A stretch of 64,000 bases of DNA from Flavobacterium sp. HJ-32-4 (GTDB lineage: Bacteria; Bacteroidota; Bacteroidia; Flavobacteriales; Flavobacteriaceae), in NCBI RefSeq assembly GCF_022532105.1, contig NZ_CP092832.1, positions 1,703,001-1,767,000 on the forward strand, written 5' to 3'. A model generated the notes under the pieces. The model was not told the origin of the DNA. It was given only the letters and a program-made list of their open reading frames with translations, and searched no databases. Position numbers and translations under genes: made by a program. Positions 52,043-58,694 of the stretch are shown here, piece by piece (positions within the stretch are counted from its first letter, which is position 1; every line of letters begins with the position of its first letter).

Positions 52043-53356
52043 ATGGCAAAGTTTGAACTGAAATTGCCCAAAATGGGCGAAAGCGTCGCTGAGGCGACCA
52101 TTACTAACTGGCTTAAGAAAGTAGGCGACCCTATTGAGGCCGACGAGGCTGTACTTGAGATCGCTACCGATAAGGTCGATTCAGAAGTACCGTCGGAGGT
52201 GTCGGGTGTTTTGTCTGAAATCCTGTTCAACGAGAACGATGTGGTGAAAGTAGGCCAGACCCTGGCGTATATCGAAACCGCAGGCGGCGTGGCAGTAGAA
52301 GCCCCTTCACACGATATCCCGGCTGCGGCAGCCGCCGTCGAAAAAACGGTGGAAGCAGCCAAAGCGGTCGTTTCAACGCCCGATTTCGCAGGCTCCGATA
52401 AGTTCTATTCGCCATTGGTAAAGAACATCGCCAAAGAAGAAGGCATTTCGGTAGCCGAACTCGATGGCATCGCCGGAACCGGCAAAGACGGTCGTGTGAC
52501 CAAAACCGATATCCTCGACTATATCGCCAACCGCAAGTCGGGCGCTGTCGTACATCCAAAACCGGCAGATGCTGAGCTCAAACTGGCCGCCCCGGCTCCG
52601 GTAGAAGCGCCAAAAGCGGCCCAGGTCATTCCGGTATCAGTAAACGGCGGCGACGAGATCGTCGAAATGGACCGTATGCGGAAACTCATTTCGACCTACA
52701 TGGTGCAGTCGGTGCAAACCTCGGCCCACGTGCAGTCGTTCATCGAAGTGGATGTGACCAACATCGTCAAGTGGCGCGATAAAGTGAAGAATGCGTTCGA
52801 GAAACGCGAAGGCGAGAAACTGACCTTTACGCCCATTTTTATGGAAGCGGTTGCCAAAGCGCTCAAAGACTTCCCGATGATGAATATCTCGGTCGATGGT
52901 GAATACATCATTAAAAAGAAAAACATCAACCTCGGTATGGCCGCGGCCCTTCCGAACGGTAACCTGATCGTGCCGGTCATTAAAAATGCCGACCAACTCA
53001 ACCTGGTGGGTATGGCGAAGGCGGTCAACGACTTGGGTAACCGCGCGAAGGCAGGCAAACTGAAACCAGATGATACACAAGGCGGTACGTATACCGTCAC
53101 CAACGTCGGAACCTTCGGCAGCGTGTTCGGTACGCCGATCATCAACCAGCCTCAGGTAGGCATCCTCGCATTGGGCGCCATCCGCAAGGTGCCGGCCGTC
53201 ATCGAAACTCCTGAAGGCGACTTCATCGGCATCCGCCAGAAGATGTTCCTGTCGCACAGCTACGACCACCGCGTGGTCGACGGTGCCTTGGGTGGCAGCT
53301 TCGTGAAGCGCGTGGCCGACTATTTGGAGGCGTTCGATGTGAATAGGGATATCTAA
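52043..53356 (+). CDS. Dihydrolipoamide acyltransferase, 2-oxo acid dehydrogenase E2
   Basis: 437 residues with an intact domain order. A lipoyl domain at about 2-76 has the lipoylated Lys44 in 'ATDKVDS'. A peripheral-subunit binding domain lies near 125-165 ('YSPLVKNIAKEEGISVAELDGIAGTGKDGRVTKTDILDYI'). The catalytic domain from about 205 has the active-site block 'SHSYDHRVVDGALGG'. No E1 or E3 gene is adjacent, so the substrate (pyruvate, branched-chain or 2-oxoglutarate) cannot be told. The 65-bp 3' end is repeated at 54977-55041. Confidence 0.94.
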   Translation: MAKFELKLPKMGESVAEATITNWLKKVGDPIEADEAVLEIATDKVDSEVPSEVSGVLSEILFNENDVVKVGQTLAYIETAGGVAVEAPSHDIPAAAAAVEKTVEAAKAVVSTPDFAGSDKFYSPLVKNIAKEEGISVAELDGIAGTGKDGRVTKTDILDYIANRKSGAVVHPKPADAELKLAAPAPVEAPKAAQVIPVSVNGGDEIVEMDRMRKLISTYMVQSVQTSAHVQSFIEVDVTNIVKWRDKVKNAFEKREGEKLTFTPIFMEAVAKALKDFPMMNISVDGEYIIKKKNINLGMAAALPNGNLIVPVIKNADQLNLVGMAKAVNDLGNRAKAGKLKPDDTQGGTYTVTNVGTFGSVFGTPIINQPQVGILALGAIRKVPAVIETPEGDFIGIRQKMFLSHSYDHRVVDGALGGSFVKRVADYLEAFDVNRDI

Positions 53357-53377
53357 CATCAAAGTAATTACTTGAAG

Positions 53378-53411
53378 AAAAGACAGCCGGTTACGCTGTC
53401 TTTTTTTATTT
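53378..53411 (+). terminator. Intrinsic terminator after E2
   Basis: AAGACAGC, CGGTTAC, GCTGTCTT then TTTTTT. It separates E2 from the T9SS gene. Confidence 0.8.
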
Positions 53412-53428
53412 TTGGATAAACTTTTGGC

Positions 53429-54946
53429 ATGAGAAACCTCCTGATTGTCACACTGATGGCTATAACGTGTTGCCATGCACAGATACCCACTTTGGACGCT
53501 GACTTCGGCTCGTCTGGAGTTACACTTGCAGATCTTACAAACGGACTCGACGCCGTGGGAACCATCGGTCGTCAATCCGATGGCAAGTTGGTTGCGACGG
53601 TCTTCGGTACCTATAGTATTGACGGTAGTATCCGCCTTGCACGTTTCACTGAAAACGGACTCCTCGATACTACATTTGGGGTAAATGGCATGGTGGAAAC
53701 ACCTTTTTTCTGTCTGGGAACGGATAGTAAACAGCGTATTGCCGTACAATCGGATAATAAGATACTGGTGGTCGGAGGAATAAAAACGAGCGTAGGTCTT
53801 ATTCATAAAAACGCGTTGACGCGTTATGAGGCGGATGGCTCCCTCGATATGAGTTTTGGAGATATGGGCCTTTCGGGCGGTCCGGGTACTTCTGAGGCAG
53901 AATGTGTGACGGTGTTGGAGGATGGCAGTATCATGGTGCTGGGCGGAAGTTCGTCGGGAGTGGTGTTATCAAAGTATCTCACGAGTGGTTATTGGGATAT
54001 GGGGTACGCGGATGGCGGCAGGATTTCGTTTTCATTTACCGACTCGACGGATGACATAGAATGGGCCAAAAAGATCATTGTCCAGCCCGACGGTACGGTC
54101 TTGGTACTTGTGGAAGTCGAACAGTTAATAAATGATTCGCGGTGGCGTGCCCCTGCGGTAGCAAAACTTACAGCGTCCGGCGAGTTCGTTACCGATTTTG
54201 GATCGGAGGGTAAATGGATGGGCGAAATGACGAAAGAGTCAAATGCCTATGATTTTTCTGTTCTCCCCGATGGTACGATTGTCATAGTGGGCGACCAGAA
54301 ATCGCTAGCCACGAGTTTTCGGGAGGGCACGATTATGAAACTTGATTCAGCCGGTAATCCAATCAGCTCATTTGGATCTGGAGGTGTAGTTTTCGATACG
54401 CTGTCGGGCGGTACCGGAGATACGACTTTTCATTCTAACCTGATACTGGATGGAAAGATACTGTGTCTGGCCTACCTTCAAACCTCTTTAACAACCGGCG
54501 ACATAGGTTTGGCCCGCTACCTTCCGGACGGCACGCTGGATACCACATTCGGTAACCAGGGAAAATATATCCTGGATGCGACAGGCGGCGTGGAAGTGGC
54601 TGTTTCTATGTACTTGCAGCCGGACGGTAAATGTGTAGTAGGAGGCCTTACGTTTACTTCGGCGCTGCTTGCAAGGTTGGATGTGGGTAACCTCGGTACA
54701 AGCGAAGATAGGATAAACCTTATTACTGCCTGGCCCAATCCATTTTCTGACAAAGTTGTGTTGTCGGGCCTAACGTCCGAAACCCAGGTGGCGTTGTGCG
54801 ACCTGTCGGGGAAGGTACTCCACGAGAGCTATCTGCAGCCCGATCAACCTGTTTGGCCGCTTCCGCAGTCGCTGGCCAAGGGCGTCTACTTATTAAAGTT
54901 GGTTTCCGGAAATGCATATCGCACCCTCAAACTGGTCAAATCCTGA
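53429..54946 (+). CDS. T9SS-secreted delta-60 repeat protein
   Basis: 505 residues. Signal peptide MRNLLIVTLMAITCCHAQ. The body has several delta-60 repeats: 'LARFTENGLLDTTFGVNG', 'LTRYEADGSLDMSFGDMG', 'LDSAGNPISSFGSGG', 'LARYLPDGTLDTTFGNQG'. A type A T9SS sorting domain follows ('LITAWPNPFSDKVVLSG', 'LAKGVYLLKLVSGNAYRTLKLVKS'). It is expected to be surface-exposed. It lies between the E2 gene and a second copy of E2's 3' end, which suggests insertion. Confidence 0.92.
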   Translation: MRNLLIVTLMAITCCHAQIPTLDADFGSSGVTLADLTNGLDAVGTIGRQSDGKLVATVFGTYSIDGSIRLARFTENGLLDTTFGVNGMVETPFFCLGTDSKQRIAVQSDNKILVVGGIKTSVGLIHKNALTRYEADGSLDMSFGDMGLSGGPGTSEAECVTVLEDGSIMVLGGSSSGVVLSKYLTSGYWDMGYADGGRISFSFTDSTDDIEWAKKIIVQPDGTVLVLVEVEQLINDSRWRAPAVAKLTASGEFVTDFGSEGKWMGEMTKESNAYDFSVLPDGTIVIVGDQKSLATSFREGTIMKLDSAGNPISSFGSGGVVFDTLSGGTGDTTFHSNLILDGKILCLAYLQTSLTTGDIGLARYLPDGTLDTTFGNQGKYILDATGGVEVAVSMYLQPDGKCVVGGLTFTSALLARLDVGNLGTSEDRINLITAWPNPFSDKVVLSGLTSETQVALCDLSGKVLHESYLQPDQPVWPLPQSLAKGVYLLKLVSGNAYRTLKLVKS

Positions 54947-54976
54947 TGACCACTACCACAACGCCATCGACCCGCA

Positions 54977-55041
54977 GTGGCAGCTTCGTCAAGCGCGTGG
55001 CCGACTACTTAGAGGCGTTCGATGTGAACCGCGATAGTTAA
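54977..55041 (+). pseudogene. Duplicate 3' end of the E2 gene
   Basis: 65 bp that match the last 65 bp of the E2 gene (53292-53356), reading FVKRVADYLEAFDVNRD then stop. The differences are mostly silent (GTG/GTC, TAT/TAC, TTG/TTA, AAT/AAC, AGG/CGC), with one replacement (Ile to Ser). The bases before 54977 do not match E2. It has no start of its own and is a remnant. Confidence 0.85.
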
Positions 55042-55044
55042 AAG

Positions 55045-56088
55045 TTATGACCCGGACGCTGTTCCGGGTTTTTTTGTGGTTTTGTCATAGTGACCTGCCG
55101 CGTCCCGCAGCCTTTTCGCAATGCGCGACGCCAATAACCGCGGCGCCAACACCTTGACGTATTCCCCAAACGACAGGATTTCCTTCTCCAGTTCGAAATT
55201 CAAAACAACATCGATACGCACCAAAATACCGCCTTCCTGTTCGGCCAGCACCGTCTGTGAGTGGTGAAGGGGTTTCGTCAGTACGTAGGGTGCGTGGCGG
55301 GGGTGAAATTTCAGCAGCACTTTCTGCGCGCGGTCTTTCGGGCTCTTCGTCACACCAATCAGGTCGTCGTAATACCGTTCAAAATCCACGCCGTCGTATT
55401 CCACAAAAGGCTCTTTTGTCAACTCGTGGAACTCGATGATCCGATCCAGCGCCAGCGTCAGCATCGCGCCACCGCGCGGCGTGCAGATCAGGAACCAGCG
55501 ATTGCGGAACTCTTTCAGTAAATACGGATAATAGACCTTGCGTTGTGAGTCGAGCGCGCGAAACGATTTGTATTCGATCATTAACGGCGTCTTCGACAAA
55601 ATAGCCTGGTAGAGCCGGTTGATGTGTTCGAGGCCCTTCAGTTGCGCGTTGCTTTCAAACTGTATGTAGTTCCGGGACTGCCCGGTCGACTTGTTCACGT
55701 TATTCTCGAGTCGCGCTATCATATCGCTCATCTCCTCGAAATACTGAAAACCGTTCAGGTGCTTGAGCAGGCTGACGACCTCTTTCATCTTTTCGGTATC
55801 GGCGTGGCTTACGGGCGAATTGGTGATGCTGTACTGCTCGTCTTCGTAAAGGTAGAACTTCCGGTCGATCACGACAATCGGGGCATTGTACCCCAGCTTA
55901 TCGCTCCGCATCATCTGTATGTCGCCCTGTATCGTCCGGCGGCTCACACCACTCGAAATGCCTTCGTATTCGTACAGCGCGTCGGACACTTTCGCGATCA
56001 AATCCTCCAGCGTCCATTTTCGGAAACGGTTGCGCAGGCAGGCGTCGATGGTTTTATATCGTAACAGAGCGAGTTTGTTGGTAGCCAT
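55045..56088 (-). CDS. WYL-domain transcriptional regulator
   Basis: The start at 56088 gives MATNKLALLRYKTIDACLRN; the longer frame adds 20 unlikely residues. The 347-residue product has an N-terminal DeoR-type winged helix (about 10-80), a linker and a WYL domain ('HINRLYQAILSKTPLMIEYKSFRALDSQRKVYYPYLLKEFRNRWFLICTP' then 'RIIEFHELTKEPFVEYDGVDFERYYDDLIGV') with a C-terminal WCX extension. WYL proteins bind small nucleic-acid ligands and often control DNA- or RNA-related defence and repair genes (family knowledge). It is divergent from the TROVE gene. Its last codons overlap a terminator hairpin. Confidence 0.92.
   Translation of the reverse strand: MATNKLALLRYKTIDACLRNRFRKWTLEDLIAKVSDALYEYEGISSGVSRRTIQGDIQMMRSDKLGYNAPIVVIDRKFYLYEDEQYSITNSPVSHADTEKMKEVVSLLKHLNGFQYFEEMSDMIARLENNVNKSTGQSRNYIQFESNAQLKGLEHINRLYQAILSKTPLMIEYKSFRALDSQRKVYYPYLLKEFRNRWFLICTPRGGAMLTLALDRIIEFHELTKEPFVEYDGVDFERYYDDLIGVTKSPKDRAQKVLLKFHPRHAPYVLTKPLHHSQTVLAEQEGGILVRIDVVLNFELEKEILSFGEYVKVLAPRLLASRIAKRLRDAAGHYDKTTKKPGTASGS
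55048..55077 (+). terminator. Terminator hairpin inside the WYL 3' end
   Basis: ACCCGGA, CGCTGT, TCCGGGT then TTTTTT on the + strand. It would stop reads from the E2-tail side. It overlaps codons for the last residues of the WYL protein (KPGTASGS). Confidence 0.7.
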
Positions 56089-56214
56089 AGTGTTTGTTTT
56101 GTCATTCTTGTCCTTCTGCCGCCTGTTGCTTTTTCCTGCGCCTGGCAAATGTTTGGGGCGCGCCCCTTCGACAGGATATTGTTGTTAGCCGGTCGGTCCT
56201 GTCCAGTCGAAGGG

Positions 56215-56350
56215 TCGGGCTGTTCGTTGCAACTCCTCGCGGCAAAAGCCGTTTTTCAGCCCTTGGCTCCGGCTTCCTCCGGTCGCCGTGCCAATGGGCG
56301 AAAAACCCGGCCTTTGCCGCTGCGGGGTTTCCACTTCCATCCCTCGCGCA
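56215..56350. repeat. GC-rich dispersed repeat, copy E
   Basis: Words GTTGCAACTCCTCGCGGCAA, GCTTCCTCCGGTCGCCGTGC and GGGGTTTCCACTTCCATCCC line up with the order seen in copies B and C (TGCAAGTCCTC, CTTCCGTTGGTCGC, GGGCTTTCCGCTGCCATCC). Confidence 0.65.
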
Positions 56351-56412
56351 GGCAGCTTCAGAGGAAAATACCCGTTTTTGGCCTTCCCAAATGTAGCCAA
56401 TCACGTTGTAAA

Positions 56413-56431
56413 TACGCAGTCTATTTGCGTA
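56413..56431. promoter_or_regulatory. Inverted repeat TACGCA-N7-TGCGTA, candidate operator 1
   Basis: Perfect 6-bp inverted repeat with a 7-bp spacer in the WYL/TROVE divergent gap. A near copy lies at 56524-56542. No other protein-binding site is known here, so this is a candidate for the WYL regulator. Confidence 0.5.
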
Positions 56432-56523
56432 CTACGTTTTTAATGAAAGTTTTTTGATATAAATTAATGTTTTAAATATATGAAATACAGTGAATTGTAA
56501 AATAAATTTAAAATAATTAAAAC

Positions 56524-56542
56524 TGCGCAAATGCAATGCGTA
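56524..56542. promoter_or_regulatory. Inverted repeat TGCGCA-N7-TGCGTA, candidate operator 2
   Basis: Differs from operator 1 in one position of the left half and has the same 7-bp spacer. It lies about 10 bp before CATCTTTG (56549-56556), a possible -7 box for the TROVE transcript. Confidence 0.5.
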
Positions 56543-56604
56543 ATAAGCCGGACATCTTTGCCTTGTCAGTAACGAACACTGGCGCCGAAAAAAAAAACGA
56601 AGCC

Positions 56605-58125
56605 ATGAAATTCAATTTACGTATCCGTAAGACAACGCAGGTCGTCAACCATGAAAAAGCAAAAGCCTATGTGATGACGCCTGAAACCGAACTGTATGCC
56701 GCTGTCGCTACTGCCGGACTCAGCGATATGTTCTATGAATCGACCGATAAACGGCTCGAGCGCATCGTCGCCCTGATCGCCCAATGTAGCCCCGAATTCG
56801 TTGCGAAGCTTGCCGTGTATGTACGTACCGAAATGCACCTGCGATCCGTACCTGCCGTACTCGCCGTAACGCTGGCGAAACAGCAATCGGGTAATGCCAT
56901 TGTGGGTGCCGCTGTGGCCGGAGTCGTTCGGCGTGCCGATGAAATCACCGAGTTGCTCGCCGTATACCAGCTACTGAATGGCCGTACGGGTGCCAAAAAG
57001 TTGGGCGCACTTTCAAAACAGGTACAGAAAGGTCTGTCGGTCGCATTCAACCGCTTCGACGAATATCAGTTCGCCAAGTATAACCGCGACACCGAAATAA
57101 AACTCCGCGACGCGCTCTTCCTCGTGCATCCAAAAGCGAAGAACGAAAACCAGCAGGTCGTTTTTGATAAAATAGCCAGCAAGTCACTCAGCGTACCCTA
57201 TACATGGGAAACAGAATTGTCGAAACTCGGGCAGGTGGATTTTGCCAGCAACGGCGAAAAAAATAAGGCGTTCACACAGAAGTGGGAAGAACTCATCGAT
57301 GCCAGCGCTTTAGGCTATATGGCGTTGCTCCGCAACCTGCGTAACATCGCCGAAGCCAACGTTTCCCGAAAACACATCGCGAAAGTCTGTGACGTGCTGT
57401 CGGACCAGGATCAGGTAGCGAAATCCAAGCAGTTACCGTTTCGCTTCCTGGCCGCGTACCGCGAGGTTAAAGTGTTGAAATCGCCCTATGTCGCATCATT
57501 GTTGACGGCTATAGAAGAGGCTGTCATGCACAGCGCGCAGAATATAAAAGGTTTCGGTTTCGACACCTCGCTTGTTATCGCCTGCGATGTTTCGGGTTCG
57601 ATGCAGCAACCGGTTTCCAAGAGAAGCAAAGTGATGCTTTACGACATCGGGTTGATGCTCGCCATGCTCCTGCAATCACGCTGCAAGGTCGTAACGGCCG
57701 GAATGTTCGGCGACCGCTGGAAAGAAATCAACGTCTCACGACGCAACGTCCTGTCGAATGTCGAAGCATTCTATCGACGCGAAGGCGAGGTGGGCTACGC
57801 GACCAACGGTCATCTGGTCATCGAATCGCTGATTGCCCGCCGACGTATCGTCGATAAGGTGATGCTGTTCACCGACGTACAATTGTATGACAGCTCCGGC
57901 CATGGCAATTCGTTCGCCTCGTCCTGGGCACGATATAAGAAAATCGCCCCGGAGGCAAAAGTCTATGTATTCGACCTGGCAGGCTACGGCCAGATGCCGC
58001 TGGATGTCCGCCAGAACGATGTACACCTGATCGCAGGCTGGTCAGACAAGATCTTCGACGTACTCGATGCCATCGAAAACGGTGGATCGGCCGTCGAGAA
58101 GGTGATGGCTGTGCCATTGACCTAA
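56605..58125 (+). CDS. rsr: TROVE-domain RNA-binding protein (Ro60/Rsr-like)
   Basis: The start at 56605 gives MKFNLRIRKTTQVVNHEKA; an upstream in-frame ATG at 56536 falls in the putative operator. The 506-residue product has a TROVE HEAT-like ring at about 1-315 ('LYAAVATAGLSDMFYESTDKRLERIVALIAQCSPEFVAKLAVYVRTEMHLRSVPAVLAVTLA') and a C-terminal vWA domain with the MIDAS DVSGSM near residue 328. TROVE proteins bind Y RNAs and misfolded or 3'-ended RNA through a central hole. The downstream structured RNAs and rtcB fit a Ro-Y RNA-RtcB unit. Confidence 0.93.
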   Translation: MKFNLRIRKTTQVVNHEKAKAYVMTPETELYAAVATAGLSDMFYESTDKRLERIVALIAQCSPEFVAKLAVYVRTEMHLRSVPAVLAVTLAKQQSGNAIVGAAVAGVVRRADEITELLAVYQLLNGRTGAKKLGALSKQVQKGLSVAFNRFDEYQFAKYNRDTEIKLRDALFLVHPKAKNENQQVVFDKIASKSLSVPYTWETELSKLGQVDFASNGEKNKAFTQKWEELIDASALGYMALLRNLRNIAEANVSRKHIAKVCDVLSDQDQVAKSKQLPFRFLAAYREVKVLKSPYVASLLTAIEEAVMHSAQNIKGFGFDTSLVIACDVSGSMQQPVSKRSKVMLYDIGLMLAMLLQSRCKVVTAGMFGDRWKEINVSRRNVLSNVEAFYRREGEVGYATNGHLVIESLIARRRIVDKVMLFTDVQLYDSSGHGNSFASSWARYKKIAPEAKVYVFDLAGYGQMPLDVRQNDVHLIAGWSDKIFDVLDAIENGGSAVEKVMAVPLT

Positions 58126-58131
58126 TTCATG

Positions 58132-58160
58132 TCCCCCGTGGTCAAAGGAATTGCGGGGGA
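58132..58160 (+). other. Hairpin before the RNA array
   Basis: TCCCCCG pairs with CGGGGGA across a 15-nt loop right after the TROVE stop. It may stop or stabilise the TROVE mRNA 3' end before the RNA modules. An A-tract follows. Confidence 0.5.
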
Positions 58161-58171
58161 TTCACGAAAAA

Positions 58172-58266
58172 AAGGTGCCGTAGCGCCGGGTTACTTCGTG
58201 GCCAACGCAGGTTCGAATCCTGCCATCGACGCGAGTCGATGAATGCCCGGTGCGCTTGTCGCCCTT
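58172..58266 (+). ncRNA. Y-RNA-like module 1 with permuted tRNA mimic
   Basis: Lower stem AAGG/CCTT (58172-58175, 58263-58266). Internal loop TGCCGTA opposite GCTTGTCGC. Upper stem GCGCCGGG/CCCGGTGC (58183-58190, 58246-58253, one G-U). TTACTTCG follows the 5' strand. Inside lie a T-arm, GCAGG-TTCGAAT-CCTGC (58207-58223), and a 7-bp stem CATCGAC/GTCGATG capped by GCGA (58224-58241). T-arm followed by a capped 7-bp acceptor-like stem is the arrangement of a permuted tRNA mimic. Ends are my estimate from the pairing. Confidence 0.85.
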
Positions 58267-58275
58267 ACCAATAAA

Positions 58276-58405
58276 TGCGTGTGCCGTAACGAAGGGTTAC
58301 TTCATTCCTTACTCTTGGGTCGCAGGTTCGAGTCCTGCCGCCGTGAGGCGTAGCTCAGCCGGTAGAGCAAAGAAAAAACAGTCCCTTTGTGTCTGTCGCC
58401 CCGCA
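58276..58405 (+). ncRNA. Y-RNA-like module 2 with permuted tRNA mimic
   Basis: Lower stem TGCGTG/CCCGCA (one mismatch). Internal loop TGCCGTA opposite GTCTGTCGC. Upper stem ACGAAGGG/CCCTTTGT (58289-58296, 58383-58390). TTACTTCA follows the 5' strand. T-arm GCAGG-TTCGAGT-CCTGC (58322-58338), acceptor-like CGCC/GGCG capped by GTGA (58339-58350), then TA and a canonical D-arm GCTC-AGCCGGTA-GAGC (58353-58368). The order T-arm, acceptor, D-arm is that of a tRNA cut in the anticodon loop, so the Y stem replaces the anticodon arm (inference). Confidence 0.88.
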
Positions 58406-58411
58406 CCACAT

Positions 58412-58542
58412 ACGGAATGCCGCAGAAAAGAGATACTTCGTCGTCAATTGAGGGAGGAATAGCGCAGTCGCCTTATGCGGCAAGGCTATCCGGTTCGACT
58501 CCGGCTTGACATGCCCCGCCTCTTTTCGATTGTCGCTTCCGT
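58412..58542 (+). ncRNA. Y-RNA-like module 3 with a tRNA-like insert in conventional order
   Basis: Lower stem ACGGAA/TTCCGT (6 bp). Internal loop TGCCGCA opposite GATTGTCGC. Upper stem GAAAAGAG/CTCTTTTC (58425-58432, 58520-58527, perfect). ATACTTCG follows the 5' strand. Within lie GTCAA/TTGAC (58443-58447, 58506-58510), a 5-bp stem with 7-nt loop GCCTT-ATGCGGC-AAGGC (58470-58486) and a T-arm CCGG-TTCGACT-CCGG (58490-58504). The T-arm is last, unlike modules 1 and 2. A TTTTT tract (58542-58546) could end the RNA. Confidence 0.82.
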
Positions 58543-58547
58543 TTTTC

Positions 58548-58612
58548 AAGAGTGCCGTAGGAAAGGATTACTTCGATCCACTCCAAATGTGCCTTTTCGT
58601 TTGTTGCCTCTT
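58548..58612 (+). ncRNA. Minimal Y-RNA-like module 4, no tRNA-like part
   Basis: Lower stem AAGAG/CTCTT. Internal loop TGCCGTA opposite GTTTGTTGC. Upper stem GGAAAGG/CCTTTTC (58560-58566, 58592-58598, one G-U). ATTACTTCG follows the 5' strand. The loop beyond is short, CATCCACTCC-like, with no T-arm. A T-rich tail follows. It is about 65 nt. Confidence 0.75.
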
Positions 58613-58634
58613 TTATTTAGATAAAACAGTAGCC

Positions 58635-58663
58635 GCCCTGCCGGAAGTCGTATCCGGCAGGGC
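58635..58663 (+). other. Perfect 11-bp hairpin between module 4 and rtcB
   Basis: GCCCTGCCGGA, loop AGTCGTA, TCCGGCAGGGC. It lacks a T-tract, so it is not a simple terminator. It may be a processing or stability element of the rtcB leader. Confidence 0.6.
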
Positions 58664-58694
58664 ATCGCGAGAGGAATTACTAACTTTACAAAAC

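Noticed and set aside
52637..53806. 389-codon antisense frame across the E2 gene
   Set aside because: It is a shadow of the E2 and T9SS genes, with codon content of a complement strand and no family match.
54796..55041. 81-codon frame ending with the E2 tail
   Set aside because: Its first part is antisense or out of frame with the T9SS gene and only the final 65 bp have meaning, as an E2 remnant.
58172..58542. True tRNA genes between TROVE and rtcB
   Set aside because: T-arms and a D-arm are present, but the order is permuted, anticodon arms are missing or replaced and acceptor ends are capped by tetraloops, so these are mimics rather than functional tRNAs.
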